From: DATARN01 sp036264135
GTDB taxonomy: Bacteria > Actinomycetota > Acidimicrobiia > Acidimicrobiales > Palsa-688
Assembly (NCBI GenBank): GCA_036264135.1
Contig: DATARN010000023.1
Span: forward strand, 1 to 40,135
DNA length: 40,135 nt
Direction of reading: 5' to 3'
Shown: positions 30,801-39,319 of the stretch, piece after piece
Position numbering within the stretch: position 1 is the first letter of the stretch
How the letters are laid out: each line of letters begins with the position of its first letter
Program-made: the position numbers and the translations under genes
The notes under the pieces: generated by a model
What the model saw: only the letters and a program-made list of their open reading frames with translations
What the model was told of the DNA's origin: nothing
The model's database searches: none

Positions 30801-31544
30801 TTAGTTGCCCTCTTTGCGGGCCCGGACGATGAGGGTACGGGGGACGTAGAGGAAGGCGTCGTTCCATTCGGCGCTGTGCCGCCCCGTGGCGAGCGGCTCG
30901 GGTTCGAGCACCAGGTCGACGCGGTAGCTGGACCGGGCCAGGCCCATATAGATGTCGGCGAAGGTGTGGTGGTACTCGGTGAACACCACCCCGCCGACTT
31001 CCCGGGCCACCGGCGTCTTGTCGAAGTAGGAGCGGCGGAGCGCCAGCGGCGTCTCGCTGTCCAGGTCGTAGACCTCCGACAGGGGGTGGGGGAGCGAGAA
31101 GACGAGCGGTGCCCCGGGCCGCAGGACCCGGTGCACCTGGCGGAACACCCGGTTGAGGTCCTCGACGTAGCCGAAGGCGTAGGAGGAGAACACCACGTCG
31201 ATCGAGTCGGCCCGCAGGAATGCCAGGTCGGCCAGGTCGCCCTGGCGCAGCTCGACCTTGACGTCCTCCCGCTCGCACAGCCGGCGGGCGAACGCCAGTT
31301 GCTGGACCGAGAAATCGACCCCGATGGCCGTCGCCCCCTGCTTGGCGAAGGCGATGGAGCTCTGCCCCCCGCCGCAGCCCAGCTCCAGGACCCGCTTGCC
31401 CTTCAGGTCGCCGAGGAGCCGCAGGCTGGCCTCGGTCGGAATCTCCGGCCCGTAGTACGCCGTGCTGGTGGAAAACTGCGACCGCGTCTGGTAGGCGGCG
31501 GCGTACCGGTCCCACGCCGACGCGTTCTCTCGGTCGTTCGCCAC
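30801..31544 (-). CDS. Class I SAM-dependent methyltransferase
   Basis: 247 residues from GTG 31544. The SAM-binding motif VLELGCGGGQSSIAFAKQG is followed by TAIGVDFSVQQLAFARRL, then IDVVFSSYAFGYVEDLNRVF and VLRPGAPLVFSLPHP, a standard class I fold of the Methyltransf_11/25 type. The substrate is unknown. It is divergent from the LLM oxidoreductase with only 18 bp between the start codons, so their promoters overlap. It converges with the CCA-adding enzyme across a palindromic spacer. Confidence 0.88.
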   Translation of the reverse strand: MANDRENASAWDRYAAAYQTRSQFSTSTAYYGPEIPTEASLRLLGDLKGKRVLELGCGGGQSSIAFAKQGATAIGVDFSVQQLAFARRLCEREDVKVELRQGDLADLAFLRADSIDVVFSSYAFGYVEDLNRVFRQVHRVLRPGAPLVFSLPHPLSEVYDLDSETPLALRRSYFDKTPVAREVGGVVFTEYHHTFADIYMGLARSSYRVDLVLEPEPLATGRHSAEWNDAFLYVPRTLIVRARKEGN

Positions 31545-31549
31545 CTGCC

Positions 31550-31555
31550 TATCCT
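31550..31555 (+). promoter_or_regulatory. -10 hexamer TATCCT for LLM oxidoreductase
   Basis: TATCCT ends 7 nt before ATG 31563, again suggesting a leaderless mRNA. The same bases on the minus strand (AGGATA) could assist initiation at GTG 31544 of the divergent gene. Confidence 0.55.
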
Positions 31556-31562
31556 GCCGTGC

Positions 31563-32429
31563 ATGGACCTCAGCCTGCACCTGGCCAACTTCAAATGGCC
31601 GGGCGGAACGCAATCGATCGCCCCGACCCTCGCCGCCACGGCGGCCGCCGCCGAGGAATCCGGGGTCGCCGAGATCACGTTCATGGACCACTGGTTCCAG
31701 ATGGACAGGGTCGCCCCCGCCGAGGACCCCATGATGGAGGGCTACACCTCCCTCGGGTACATGGCCGGCCTGACCCGGACCATGACGCTCAGCCTCCTGG
31801 TCACCGGGGTCACGTACCGCTACCCCGGCCTGCTGGCCAAGACGGTGACCACCCTCGACGTCCTCTCCGGGGGCCGGGCCCAGCTGGGGATCGGCGCCGC
31901 CTGGTACGAGCGGGAGCACCGGGCACTCGGGGTGCCGTTCCCGCCGGTGGCGGAGCGCTTCGAGCGTCTCGAGGAGGCGCTACAGATCTGCCTGCAGATG
32001 TGGAGCGACAACGACGGCCCCTACCACGGCCGGCATTACCAGCTGGAAGCGACGCTCTGCTCCCCCCGGCCCATCAGCCAGCCCCGGCCGCCGATCCTGA
32101 TCGGGGGCAGCGGGGAGCGCAAAACGCTGCGCCTGGTCGCCAAGTACGCCGACGCCTGCAACCTGTTCGGCTCCAGCGTCGACGACGTCCGCCACAAGCT
32201 CGACGTCCTCCGCCGCCACTGCGACACCGAAGGGCGCGACTTCGCCACCATCACGCCGACCATCCTGGCCTTCGGCAACCCGGTCGACGACCCCGACGGG
32301 TTCATCGCCCAGATGGCGGACTACGCCAAGCTGGGCGTGAAGCTCGTCGGCATCATGCCCTTCGGCGACCCGGTGGAGATGGCGAGCGGCCTCGGCTCCC
32401 GGGTCATCCCGGCGTTGAAGGAGTTGTAA
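31563..32429 (+). CDS. LLM-class F420-dependent oxidoreductase
   Basis: 288 residues with the luciferase-like TIM-barrel pattern: LAATAAAAEESGVAEITFMD, then SLLVTGVTYRYPGLLAKTVT, LDVLSGGRAQLGIGAAWYE, PPILIGGSGERKTLRLVAKY and KLGVKLVGIMPFGDP. Actinobacterial members of this type use coenzyme F420. The start ATG 31563 fits the family N-terminus and the -10 seven nt before it. A strong hairpin (32441-32465) lies just after the stop. Confidence 0.92.
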   Translation: MDLSLHLANFKWPGGTQSIAPTLAATAAAAEESGVAEITFMDHWFQMDRVAPAEDPMMEGYTSLGYMAGLTRTMTLSLLVTGVTYRYPGLLAKTVTTLDVLSGGRAQLGIGAAWYEREHRALGVPFPPVAERFERLEEALQICLQMWSDNDGPYHGRHYQLEATLCSPRPISQPRPPILIGGSGERKTLRLVAKYADACNLFGSSVDDVRHKLDVLRRHCDTEGRDFATITPTILAFGNPVDDPDGFIAQMADYAKLGVKLVGIMPFGDPVEMASGLGSRVIPALKEL

Positions 32430-32440
32430 GGGGGAAAAGG

Positions 32441-32465
32441 GGGGTGCTCGGCCAACGAGCACCCC
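32441..32465. terminator. Bidirectional terminator between LLM gene and ino1
   Basis: GGGGTGCTCG (32441-32450) and CGAGCACCCC (32456-32465) form a perfect 10-bp stem with a 5-nt loop GCCAA. It sits between the stops of two convergent genes. On the minus strand it is followed by CCTTTTCCCCC, so termination of ino1 is the better supported use. Confidence 0.75.
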
Positions 32466-32471
32466 GTCGGC

Positions 32472-33548
32472 CTAGCCGATTCCGGCGGCGAAATCCTCCA
32501 CCATCTGATGGGCGTCGTCATCGTGGAACTGGATCGGTGGCGACTTCATGAAGTAGGCCGAGGGTCCGGTGAGGGGGCCGCCGATACCCCGGTCGAGGGC
32601 CAGCTTGGCGCAGCGGATGGCGTCGATGATGACCCCCGCCGAGTTGGGCGAGTCCCACACCTCGAGCTTGAGTTCGACATTGAGGGGGACGTCGCCGAAG
32701 TTGCGACCCTCGAGGCGGATGTAGGCCCATTTGCGGTCGTCAAGCCAAGGGACGTGGTCGGAGGGGCCGATGTGCACGTCGTCGGCGGCGATGCCGTTGT
32801 CGAGCTGGCTGGTGACGGACTGGGTCTTGGAGATCTTCTTGGACTCCAGCCGTTCCCGCTCGAGCATGTTCTTGAAGTCCATGTTGCCGCCCACGTTGAG
32901 CTGGTACGTGCGGTCGAGCACCAGGCCGCGGTCCTCGAACAGGCGGGCCAGCATGCGGTGCACGATGGTGGCCCCGACCTGGCTCTTGATGTCGTCGCCG
33001 ATGATCGGGACGACGGCGTCGGTGAACTTCTGGGCCCACTCGGGGTTGCTGGCGATGAACACGGGGATGGCGTTCACGAACGCCACCTTGGCCTCGAGGG
33101 CACAGCTGGCGTAGTGCTTCTGTGCCTCTTCCGAACCGACGGGGAGGTAGGCGACCAGGACGTCGGCCTTCGACTGGCGCAGCACCGAGACCACGTCGAC
33201 GGGCTCCGCCGGTGACTCTTCGATGGTCTGGCGGTAGTACTTGCCGAGGCCGTCGAAGGTTGGGCCTCGCTGCACCATCACGCCGGTGTCGCCCACCGAG
33301 GCGAAACGGATGGTGTTGTTCTGCCCGGCGAAAATCGCCTTTCCGAGGTCGAGCCCGACCTTGGCGGCGTCGACGTCGAACGCGGCTACGAACTCCACGT
33401 CGCCGACGTGGTAGCCGCCCAACTCGACGTGCATCAGGCCGGGAACGGTCTCCGACGGGTCGGCGTCGCGGTAGTACTCGACTCCTTGCAGGAGCGAGCT
33501 GGCGCAGTTGCCTACACCGGCGATGGCGACCCGGATCTTGCTACTCAT
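32472..33548 (-). CDS. ino1: Inositol-3-phosphate synthase
   Basis: 358 residues. The NAD-binding motif VAIAGVGNCASSLLQGVEYY is at the N-terminus, followed by DVVSVLRQSKADVLVAYLPV, then IIGDDIKSQVGATIVHRML and QLNVGGNMDFKNMLERERL, all typical of the actinobacterial/archaeal-type enzyme. It converts glucose-6-phosphate to inositol-3-phosphate for phosphatidylinositol and mycothiol synthesis. Its ATG overlaps the padR stop (ATGA), so the regulator and enzyme form one operon, as in M. tuberculosis Rv0047c-Rv0046c. Confidence 0.97.
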   Translation of the reverse strand: MSSKIRVAIAGVGNCASSLLQGVEYYRDADPSETVPGLMHVELGGYHVGDVEFVAAFDVDAAKVGLDLGKAIFAGQNNTIRFASVGDTGVMVQRGPTFDGLGKYYRQTIEESPAEPVDVVSVLRQSKADVLVAYLPVGSEEAQKHYASCALEAKVAFVNAIPVFIASNPEWAQKFTDAVVPIIGDDIKSQVGATIVHRMLARLFEDRGLVLDRTYQLNVGGNMDFKNMLERERLESKKISKTQSVTSQLDNGIAADDVHIGPSDHVPWLDDRKWAYIRLEGRNFGDVPLNVELKLEVWDSPNSAGVIIDAIRCAKLALDRGIGGPLTGPSAYFMKSPPIQFHDDDAHQMVEDFAAGIG

Positions 33549-34198
33549 TGAATGTTGCCTCCGCGTGGATGGGGTGAAGACGAAACGAACGGCGCGGCTC
33601 CGGGCCGCACCGGCATGGTCGGGGCGGCGGAAGCCGCCCAGGGTGTTGACGCGCTGGCGTCGGCTTCTTCGACCTCAGCGTCGCCGCGCTCGCGGGCGAT
33701 GAGGCGGTCGAGCCACGAAATGTCGCGCTCGGTCGTCTCGTTGCCGTGTTCGAGCAGGCTGCGGGTATAGGCGTCCAAGCGATCCAATCCCTGGCGGACG
33801 GCGGTGCGGGTGCGGGCCAGCCGGGCCAGGAGATAGGCGCGCCGGCGTTCGAGCATGCCGATGCGGGCGTCGCGGCTGAGGTGGCGGGCGAAGGCCAGCC
33901 GCAGGTTGAAGGCCCGCTCGTCCTCGCTGGAGCCGGTGTCGGCGGTCAGCAACTCGTCGAAGAGGGCGTGACCGGCGTGGGTGATGACGTACACCTTCTT
34001 GCCCCGGCCCCCGCCACCGGCCCCCGGGGTGGCGACGACCTGCACCGCCCCCGCCTTCTCCAACCGTCCCAGGGCGGGGTAGAGGGAACCGAACGACACG
34101 CCGCTGCCCGAGCCGACGGTGTCGGCTAGGCGTTTCTTCAGCTCGTAGCCATGAAGCTGCTGTTCCTTCAGCAGTCCCAGGATGGCCAGCTCCAGCAC
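33545..34198 (-). CDS. PadR-family transcriptional regulator upstream of ino1
   Basis: 217 residues. The winged helix (1-80) is classic PadR: MLELAILGLLKEQQLHGYEL, then GVSFGSLYPALGRLEKAGAV and KKVYVITHAGHALFDELL. A helical C-terminal domain of ~90 residues and a Pro/Ala/Ser-rich tail follow. GTG 34198 has GAAGGGA 6 nt upstream. Two CGATRTATCG palindromes lie just upstream, suggesting autoregulation and joint control of ino1. The ligand is unknown. Confidence 0.94.
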   Translation of the reverse strand: MLELAILGLLKEQQLHGYELKKRLADTVGSGSGVSFGSLYPALGRLEKAGAVQVVATPGAGGGGRGKKVYVITHAGHALFDELLTADTGSSEDERAFNLRLAFARHLSRDARIGMLERRRAYLLARLARTRTAVRQGLDRLDAYTRSLLEHGNETTERDISWLDRLIARERGDAEVEEADASASTPWAASAAPTMPVRPGAAPFVSSSPHPRGGNIQ

Positions 34199-34210
34199 GG
34201 TAGGTCCCTT

Positions 34211-34233
34211 CGATGTATCGGGGCGATATATCG
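34211..34233. promoter_or_regulatory. Paired PadR operator candidates
   Basis: CGATGTATCG (34211-34220) and CGATATATCG (34224-34233) are 13 bp apart start to start. The second extends to the perfect 12-bp palindrome GCGATATATCGC (34223-34234). They lie between the probable padR -10 and the padR start. Confidence 0.6.
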
Positions 34234-34239
34234 CGCGTC

Positions 34240-34245
34240 AGTATA
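34240..34245 (-). promoter_or_regulatory. -10 hexamer TATACT of padR-ino1 operon
   Basis: TATACT on the minus strand lies 6 bp from the operator pair, so a bound repressor would cover the start of transcription. No convincing -35 is seen. Confidence 0.55.
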
Positions 34246-34348
34246 GGGCCTGGAGGGCGTGAGCGACAGGAAAAGGCGTTGCCGAGACCCGGCCCCCTTT
34301 CCCCGAACCTGGCGCCGCCACGGCCGACCCCGAGCCGTACGCGGGCGG

Positions 34349-34354
34349 TAGCCT
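34349..34354 (+). promoter_or_regulatory. -10 hexamer TAGCCT for DUF5318 gene
   Basis: TAGCCT ends 7 nt before ATG 34362, the same leaderless arrangement seen at 29204 and 31550. Confidence 0.55.
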
Positions 34355-34361
34355 CGCGCCG

Positions 34362-34778
34362 ATGAGCTTTCGGCCCGAGACGATGCGTGGCGCACCGAGC
34401 GTGCACCAGATCGCCGGGCAGGTCGACTACCGCCTGGCCCGCAACGCCATCGTCAGCGAATTCCAGAAGGGCCGGCTCTCCAAGCTCGACGTCTGCGACG
34501 CCCAGCCGGAGCTGCTGCGGGCGGCCACCAACTGCGGCCAGCCAACCCACGAGGACTGCCCCATCTGCGAGGAGTCCAAGGTGGTTCTGGTGTCGTACGT
34601 GTTCGGCAGTCGGCTGCCGCCGAGCGGCCGGATCGTCGCCAACCGGGCCGACCTGGCCAAGCTGTCCCGCCCCGGGCGGGAGCTGGTCTGTTATGTCGTC
34701 GAGGTGTGCCCCACCTGTTCGTGGAACCACCTGGCCCGCACCTTCGCGGTGAGCGGCCGCCGGGCCGAGTCGACCTAG
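34362..34778 (+). CDS. DUF5318 protein with paired CxxC motifs
   Basis: 138 residues. It starts SFRPETMRGAPSVHQIAGQV, then VDYRLARNAIVSEFQKGRLS, and has two CxxC pairs (CPICEE near 67 and CPTCSWNHLAR near 120) plus VLVSYVFGSRLPPSGRI between them. The four Cys suggest a structural zinc site. This family (Rv0049-like) is of unknown function and lies next to ponA1 in mycobacteria, as here. Its stop is 38 nt before the PBP start. Confidence 0.88.
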   Translation: MSFRPETMRGAPSVHQIAGQVDYRLARNAIVSEFQKGRLSKLDVCDAQPELLRAATNCGQPTHEDCPICEESKVVLVSYVFGSRLPPSGRIVANRADLAKLSRPGRELVCYVVEVCPTCSWNHLARTFAVSGRRAEST

Positions 34779-34816
34779 GATCTTCCGGTCGGCGGGCGCA
34801 GCCGACCCTCTCTCTC

Positions 34817-37096
34817 ATGGCCCGGCCCACTTCGGTAGCACTCCAACGCACCCGCACTCGTACTGCGCCCCGCGCCGTGCCGGCGGCCCGCACCACCCGA
34901 CCGGCATCGGCCGGACGCCGGCGGCCGCCGCCTCGGCCCAAGGTCAAGGTCGAGCGGCGTAGCTGGCTGTGGCGCCACCGGCGGATGCTGTTCCTCGTCT
35001 GGCTGTTCGTCTTCTTCGGTATCGGCGGCGCCGCCTACCTGCTGTCGCGGGTGCCGTTGCCCGCCGCCCTGCCGCAGACCCAGACGACGTTCATCTACGC
35101 CGCCGACGGCAAAACCCAGCTGGCGTCGATCAACAGCGGCCAGAACCGCATCGCGGTCCACCTGAGCCAGGTGCCGCAGGTGGCGATCGACGCCGTTCTT
35201 TCCAGCGAGGACCACAACTTCTACCAGCACGGCGGCGTCGATCCCATCGGGGTCTTCCGGGCCCTCGTTTCCGACCTCCGGGGCAAGGGGAACCTGCAGG
35301 GCGGCTCCACCATCACCCAGCAGTATGTCAAGCAGGCGTACCTCAACTCCCAGCGCACGCTGGTCCGCAAGGTCAAGGAGGCGGCCCTCGCCATCCGCCT
35401 GCAGCAACGCCTGTCCAAGGACCAGATCCTGGAGCGCTACCTCAACACGATCTACTGGGGCCGCGGCGCCTACGGGATCCAGGCAGCGTCGCAGACCTAC
35501 TTTCAGGAATCGGTCGAGCAGCTCACCCTGCCGCAGGCGGCGCTGCTGGCCGGCATGATCCGCGGCCCCGAGGTGGCCGACCCCTTCCGGTCCCCATCCG
35601 TGGCGTTGGGCCGGCGGGCCGAAACCCTCAAGTCGATGGTCCGCTACCACAAGATCACCCAGGCCGAGGCCGACGACGCCAACGCCAGCCCGTTGCCCAC
35701 CACCGCGCCCAACCCGACGAAGGTCCAGGCCGACGTGCTCAAGGCCCATCACGCCGAGTACTACCTGGACTACGTCGAGCAGCAGCTCCAGGCCCGGTAC
35801 CAGGTCGGTCTCGGGCTGCGCGTCACCACGACGCTGGACCTGAACATGCAGGACATGGCGTACAACTCCGTGTACGGCGGCAATGGTTTGGCCTACGTCG
35901 GGGACCCGTCGGGGGCGCTGGTGGCGGTCGACAACAACGGCGATGTGCGAGCCATGGTGGGCGGCCGGGATTACACCGCGTCGCAGGTCAACCTGGCGAC
36001 GGGAACCGCGGGGGGAGGGTCGGGCCGCCAGCCCGGCTCGACGTTCAAGCCGTTCCTGTTGGCAGAGACCATCAAGGACGGGTACTCGGTACGGTCGTCG
36101 TTTCCGGCCCCGCCCACCGTCGCCCTCAAGGGCCAGGGCGACAACGGTGTCGACTACATCGTCAACAACTTCCAGAACGAGGACGGCGGACCCTCGGTCG
36201 ACCTGATCGACGCCACCGCCCACTCCCTGAACACCGTCTACGCCCAGCTGGAAATGGCGATCGGCCCCGACAAGCTGCTGGCCATGGCCAAGCAGTTCGG
36301 GCTCGACCCCAACGACGTGGGGCTGAAGAAGAACCCCTCCCTCGTGCTCGGCACCGCTCAGGTGTCGGTGCTGGAAATGGCGGCGGCCTACTCGACCTTC
36401 CAGCGCGGCGGCGTGTACCTGGCGCCCCAGGTGATCACCAAGGTGACGACGGCCGACGGGACCGTCCTGCCGTGGGCCGCCCCCGTCCCCCGGCAGATCC
36501 TCACCAAGCAGCAGAACGACATCCTCACCTACTGCCTCCAGCAGGTGGTGGCCAAAGGCACCGGTGTGGGTGCCAACTTCGGCACACCCATCGCCGGCAA
36601 GACCGGGACCACCAACGACTCGACCGACGCCTGGTTCATCGGTTTCACCCCCCGGATCACCGCCGCGGTGTGGATGGGATACCGGGACGGATCCAAACCG
36701 ATGATGAACCTGTTCGGCCATACCGGCAGCGAGCAGGGCGGTGGTGAACCCACGACCTTGTGGAAACACTTCATGGCGGCGGTCACGAACTACGGCAACA
36801 ACCCCGCCTACACCGGCCAGTTCGCCAACGTGACCAGCTTCCCCGGCGCCCTTATCGGCTCGCCCACCAATTTGGTGTCCTTCCCCAAGGGCACGGGGCT
36901 GGCGACCACCACCACCCTGCCCCGGGCGTCGTTGGCCACCGGTCCGGCGGTGACGACTCCTTCCTACACCGGGACCACGACCCCCTCGGTAAGCCGAGGC
37001 ACGACCACCGTGCCGCTGGGCACGACGACGATCAAACCCACGACCAGCACCACCAAACCCACAAAGACGACTTCGCCCACGACGGTCAAGCCCTAG
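34817..37096 (+). CDS. Class A penicillin-binding protein (transglycosylase/transpeptidase)
   Basis: 759 residues from ATG 34817. A basic cytosolic tail is followed by one membrane helix (about 56-76, FLVWLFVFFGIGGAAYLL). The GT51 glycosyltransferase has the catalytic Glu131 in SSEDHNFYQHGG and GGSTITQQYVKQAYL. The transpeptidase has Ser408 in the GSTFKPF motif with Lys411, SLN at 470-472 and KTG at 595-597. The last ~65 residues are Thr/Pro/Ser-rich and probably span the wall. It builds and cross-links peptidoglycan, like PonA1, whose M. tuberculosis neighbours are the same. TAGGAT at 34776-34781 is a possible -10. Its TAG shares CTAG with the opposing TetR gene. Confidence 0.96.
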   Translation: MARPTSVALQRTRTRTAPRAVPAARTTRPASAGRRRPPPRPKVKVERRSWLWRHRRMLFLVWLFVFFGIGGAAYLLSRVPLPAALPQTQTTFIYAADGKTQLASINSGQNRIAVHLSQVPQVAIDAVLSSEDHNFYQHGGVDPIGVFRALVSDLRGKGNLQGGSTITQQYVKQAYLNSQRTLVRKVKEAALAIRLQQRLSKDQILERYLNTIYWGRGAYGIQAASQTYFQESVEQLTLPQAALLAGMIRGPEVADPFRSPSVALGRRAETLKSMVRYHKITQAEADDANASPLPTTAPNPTKVQADVLKAHHAEYYLDYVEQQLQARYQVGLGLRVTTTLDLNMQDMAYNSVYGGNGLAYVGDPSGALVAVDNNGDVRAMVGGRDYTASQVNLATGTAGGGSGRQPGSTFKPFLLAETIKDGYSVRSSFPAPPTVALKGQGDNGVDYIVNNFQNEDGGPSVDLIDATAHSLNTVYAQLEMAIGPDKLLAMAKQFGLDPNDVGLKKNPSLVLGTAQVSVLEMAAAYSTFQRGGVYLAPQVITKVTTADGTVLPWAAPVPRQILTKQQNDILTYCLQQVVAKGTGVGANFGTPIAGKTGTTNDSTDAWFIGFTPRITAAVWMGYRDGSKPMMNLFGHTGSEQGGGEPTTLWKHFMAAVTNYGNNPAYTGQFANVTSFPGALIGSPTNLVSFPKGTGLATTTTLPRASLATGPAVTTPSYTGTTTPSVSRGTTTVPLGTTTIKPTTSTTKPTKTTSPTTVKP

Positions 37097-37731
37097 CCGG
37101 CGTCCGTCTTTGGCGCGCCCGCGTTTCGGCCCTGAGGTACGGCTCCCAGGGCTCGCAGCGTCATGGGCACCAGGGCGTCTATGGCTGCCGGTTGGATGGC
37201 ATCGCCGGTGAGCAACGAATACTGCAAAGGCCCCAAGATGATGGCGACCGCGGCCTCGGTGTCGACGGGGGTCGGGATCTCCCCCCGCGTAGTCGCCCGG
37301 TCCAGCATGGCGGCCACATCCCGGTTGAGCGGCTCCTGGAACCGGTCCCGCACCGCCTCTTTCAGCGCCGGGTGGCGGGCCACCTCCCCCGCCAGGCCGA
37401 GGAGCATCCGGCCCCACTCTCCGGTGAGGCTGTCGGCGATCCGGCGGTGCATCTCCCCAAGGTCGCCTTCCAGCCTTCCGGTGTTGACCGGCGCCCGTTG
37501 GCCCACGACGGCGCTGAGTGACCGGACCACCAGTTCCTCCTTGGACGCGTACCGCCGGTAGAGCGTCGCCGAGGACACACCGGCTCGCTCGGCCACCGCC
37601 GCCATGGTCAGGCCGGCGTACCCAGGCTCCTCGAGGAGCCCGAGGGTCGCCCGGACGATCGCCTCGTCGACGGCGCTGCTGCGAGGGCGGCCCCGGACAG
37701 CCTCGGCGACGGCGATGGCGGCTTCAGTCAA
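37093..37731 (-). CDS. TetR-family repressor of the adjacent MFS exporter
   Basis: 212 residues from TTG 37731, which overlaps the exporter stop by 8 nt. The TetR helix-turn-helix (about 30-70) reads LTMAAVAERAGVSSATLYRR, then YASKEELVVRSL. The ligand-binding half resembles TetR_C families with AVAIILGPLQYSLLTG. The gene is downstream of and coupled to the MFS exporter it probably controls, and an operator lies at the exporter promoter (39320-39345). A longer upstream frame exists but runs inside the exporter gene. Confidence 0.9.
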   Translation of the reverse strand: MTEAAIAVAEAVRGRPRSSAVDEAIVRATLGLLEEPGYAGLTMAAVAERAGVSSATLYRRYASKEELVVRSLSAVVGQRAPVNTGRLEGDLGEMHRRIADSLTGEWGRMLLGLAGEVARHPALKEAVRDRFQEPLNRDVAAMLDRATTRGEIPTPVDTEAAVAIILGPLQYSLLTGDAIQPAAIDALVPMTLRALGAVPQGRNAGAPKTDAG

Positions 37732-39301
37732 CGAGGAGCACCGGCTCGAGTTCGTCGGCCGCCAGGTCCTCGACGGCCACCTCCGGCTCCGCCTTCGGGC
37801 GGGCGGGCAGCCACACCAGGGCCACCGCGGCACCAGCCAGGGCGAACACGGCGCCGATGACGGCGGTGGAGGTCATGGCGTGGACGAACGCCGCCTTGGC
37901 GTCGGCCGCGATACCGGCGGCGGCCACCTTGGAGGGCACCTGCTGGGCCACCCCGAGGGCGTTGCCGATCCCGTTGCGGACCGCGGCGCGAGCGGACGCC
38001 GGCAAGGCCGAGATCACCTTGGAGGACGCGACGCTCGACCGGTACAGGCTGTTGGTGATGCTGCCCAAGATGGCGACGCCGAGGGCGCCACCAACCTGGC
38101 GGGTGGTGTCGTTGACCGCCGAACCGACGCCCGCCTTGGCCAGCGGCAGCGACCCCATGATCGACTCCGTCGCCGGCGACATAGCGGTGCCGATCCCGAG
38201 GCCGAGCACCGCCACCATGATGCCGATCAGCAGGTAGGACGAGTGGACCGTCACCTGGCTGAGCAGCACCAAGGCCCCCGCCGTCACCGCCATGCCGACC
38301 GCCACCACCAGCTTGGTCCCGAACCGGTGCGTCAGCTTGGCGCTGCCCGGCGCGGAGATCATGAGCCCCGCGGCCAGGGGGATGAAGCCGAGCCCGGCCC
38401 GGAGCGCCGAATAGCCGAGCACCGATTGGAGGTACTGGGTCAAGAAGAACAGGCATCCGAACATGGCGAAGAAGATCAGCGTTACCGAGATCGACGCCGC
38501 CGAGAAGCGAGGGTTCTGGAAGAACCGGACGTCGAGCATCGGATGATCCGAGTGCAGTTCCCAGGCGACGAAGAGGGCCACCAGGGCCGCTCCGACGACC
38601 AGGCCCGTCAGGACGCCCGTGCTCGCCCATCCCTTGTCGGGGCCCTCGATCAGGCCGTACAGCACGCCGATCAGGCCGCTGGTGGCGAGCACCGTGCCCA
38701 CCGGATCGAGCCGGCGCTGGCCCGGGTCGCGGCTGGTCGGGATCAGGAAGTGGCCGGCGATCAGAGCGCAGATGACGACGGGGACGTTGACGAGGAAGAC
38801 CGACCCCCACCAGAAGTGCTGGAGCAGCCAGCCGCCGACGGTCGGGCCGACGACGATGCCGAGCCCCGAGACCCCGGCCCAGATGCCGATCGCCTTGCCT
38901 CGCTCGGGGGCGGGGAACACGTTGGTGAGGATCGACAACGTGGCGGGCATGATGATGCAGCCACCGATGCCGGCGAGGCCCCGGGCCGCGATCAGCATGG
39001 TGGCCGACCCCGAGAACGCCGAGGCCAACGAGCCGAAGCCGAACACGATCAGGCCGACGCTCAGCGCTCCCTTTCGCCCGTACTTGTCGCCCATGCTGCC
39101 GGTGGTCAGCAGCAGGCTGGCGTAGACGATGGTGTAGGCGTCGACGATCCACTGAAGCTGGGTCTGCGAGGCATGCAGGGTTCGGACCAGCGTCGGCAGG
39201 GCCACGTTCAAGATGGTGTTGTCGAGGCCGATCACCAGCAGCGAGAAGCACAGCACCGCCAGGGTCCACCAGCGGCGGGCGTAGATCGTTTGGGCATCCA
39301 T
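37724..39301 (-). CDS. MFS drug:H+ antiporter, DHA2 (EmrB/QacA) type, 14-span
   Basis: 525 residues with about 14 hydrophobic segments. Motifs are LDNTILNVALPTLVRTLHAS, GSMGDKYGRKGAL (loop 2-3), RGLAGIGGCIIMPATLSIL, and WAGVSGLGIVVGPTVGGWLL (motif C of antiporters). Such proteins export drugs or dyes using the proton gradient; the substrate is unknown. ATG 39301 has AAAGGA about 10 nt upstream. The promoter holds two palindromes, and the downstream TetR gene overlaps its 3' end, so this is a self-regulated efflux operon. Confidence 0.95.
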   Translation of the reverse strand: MDAQTIYARRWWTLAVLCFSLLVIGLDNTILNVALPTLVRTLHASQTQLQWIVDAYTIVYASLLLTTGSMGDKYGRKGALSVGLIVFGFGSLASAFSGSATMLIAARGLAGIGGCIIMPATLSILTNVFPAPERGKAIGIWAGVSGLGIVVGPTVGGWLLQHFWWGSVFLVNVPVVICALIAGHFLIPTSRDPGQRRLDPVGTVLATSGLIGVLYGLIEGPDKGWASTGVLTGLVVGAALVALFVAWELHSDHPMLDVRFFQNPRFSAASISVTLIFFAMFGCLFFLTQYLQSVLGYSALRAGLGFIPLAAGLMISAPGSAKLTHRFGTKLVVAVGMAVTAGALVLLSQVTVHSSYLLIGIMVAVLGLGIGTAMSPATESIMGSLPLAKAGVGSAVNDTTRQVGGALGVAILGSITNSLYRSSVASSKVISALPASARAAVRNGIGNALGVAQQVPSKVAAAGIAADAKAAFVHAMTSTAVIGAVFALAGAAVALVWLPARPKAEPEVAVEDLAADELEPVLLVD

Positions 39302-39319
39302 GCAGCACGGGTCCTTTCA

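Noticed and set aside
34775..37417. 880-residue open frame antisense to the PBP
   Set aside because: The plus strand has all PBP catalytic motifs; the antisense frame has no recognisable domain and shadow-like composition.
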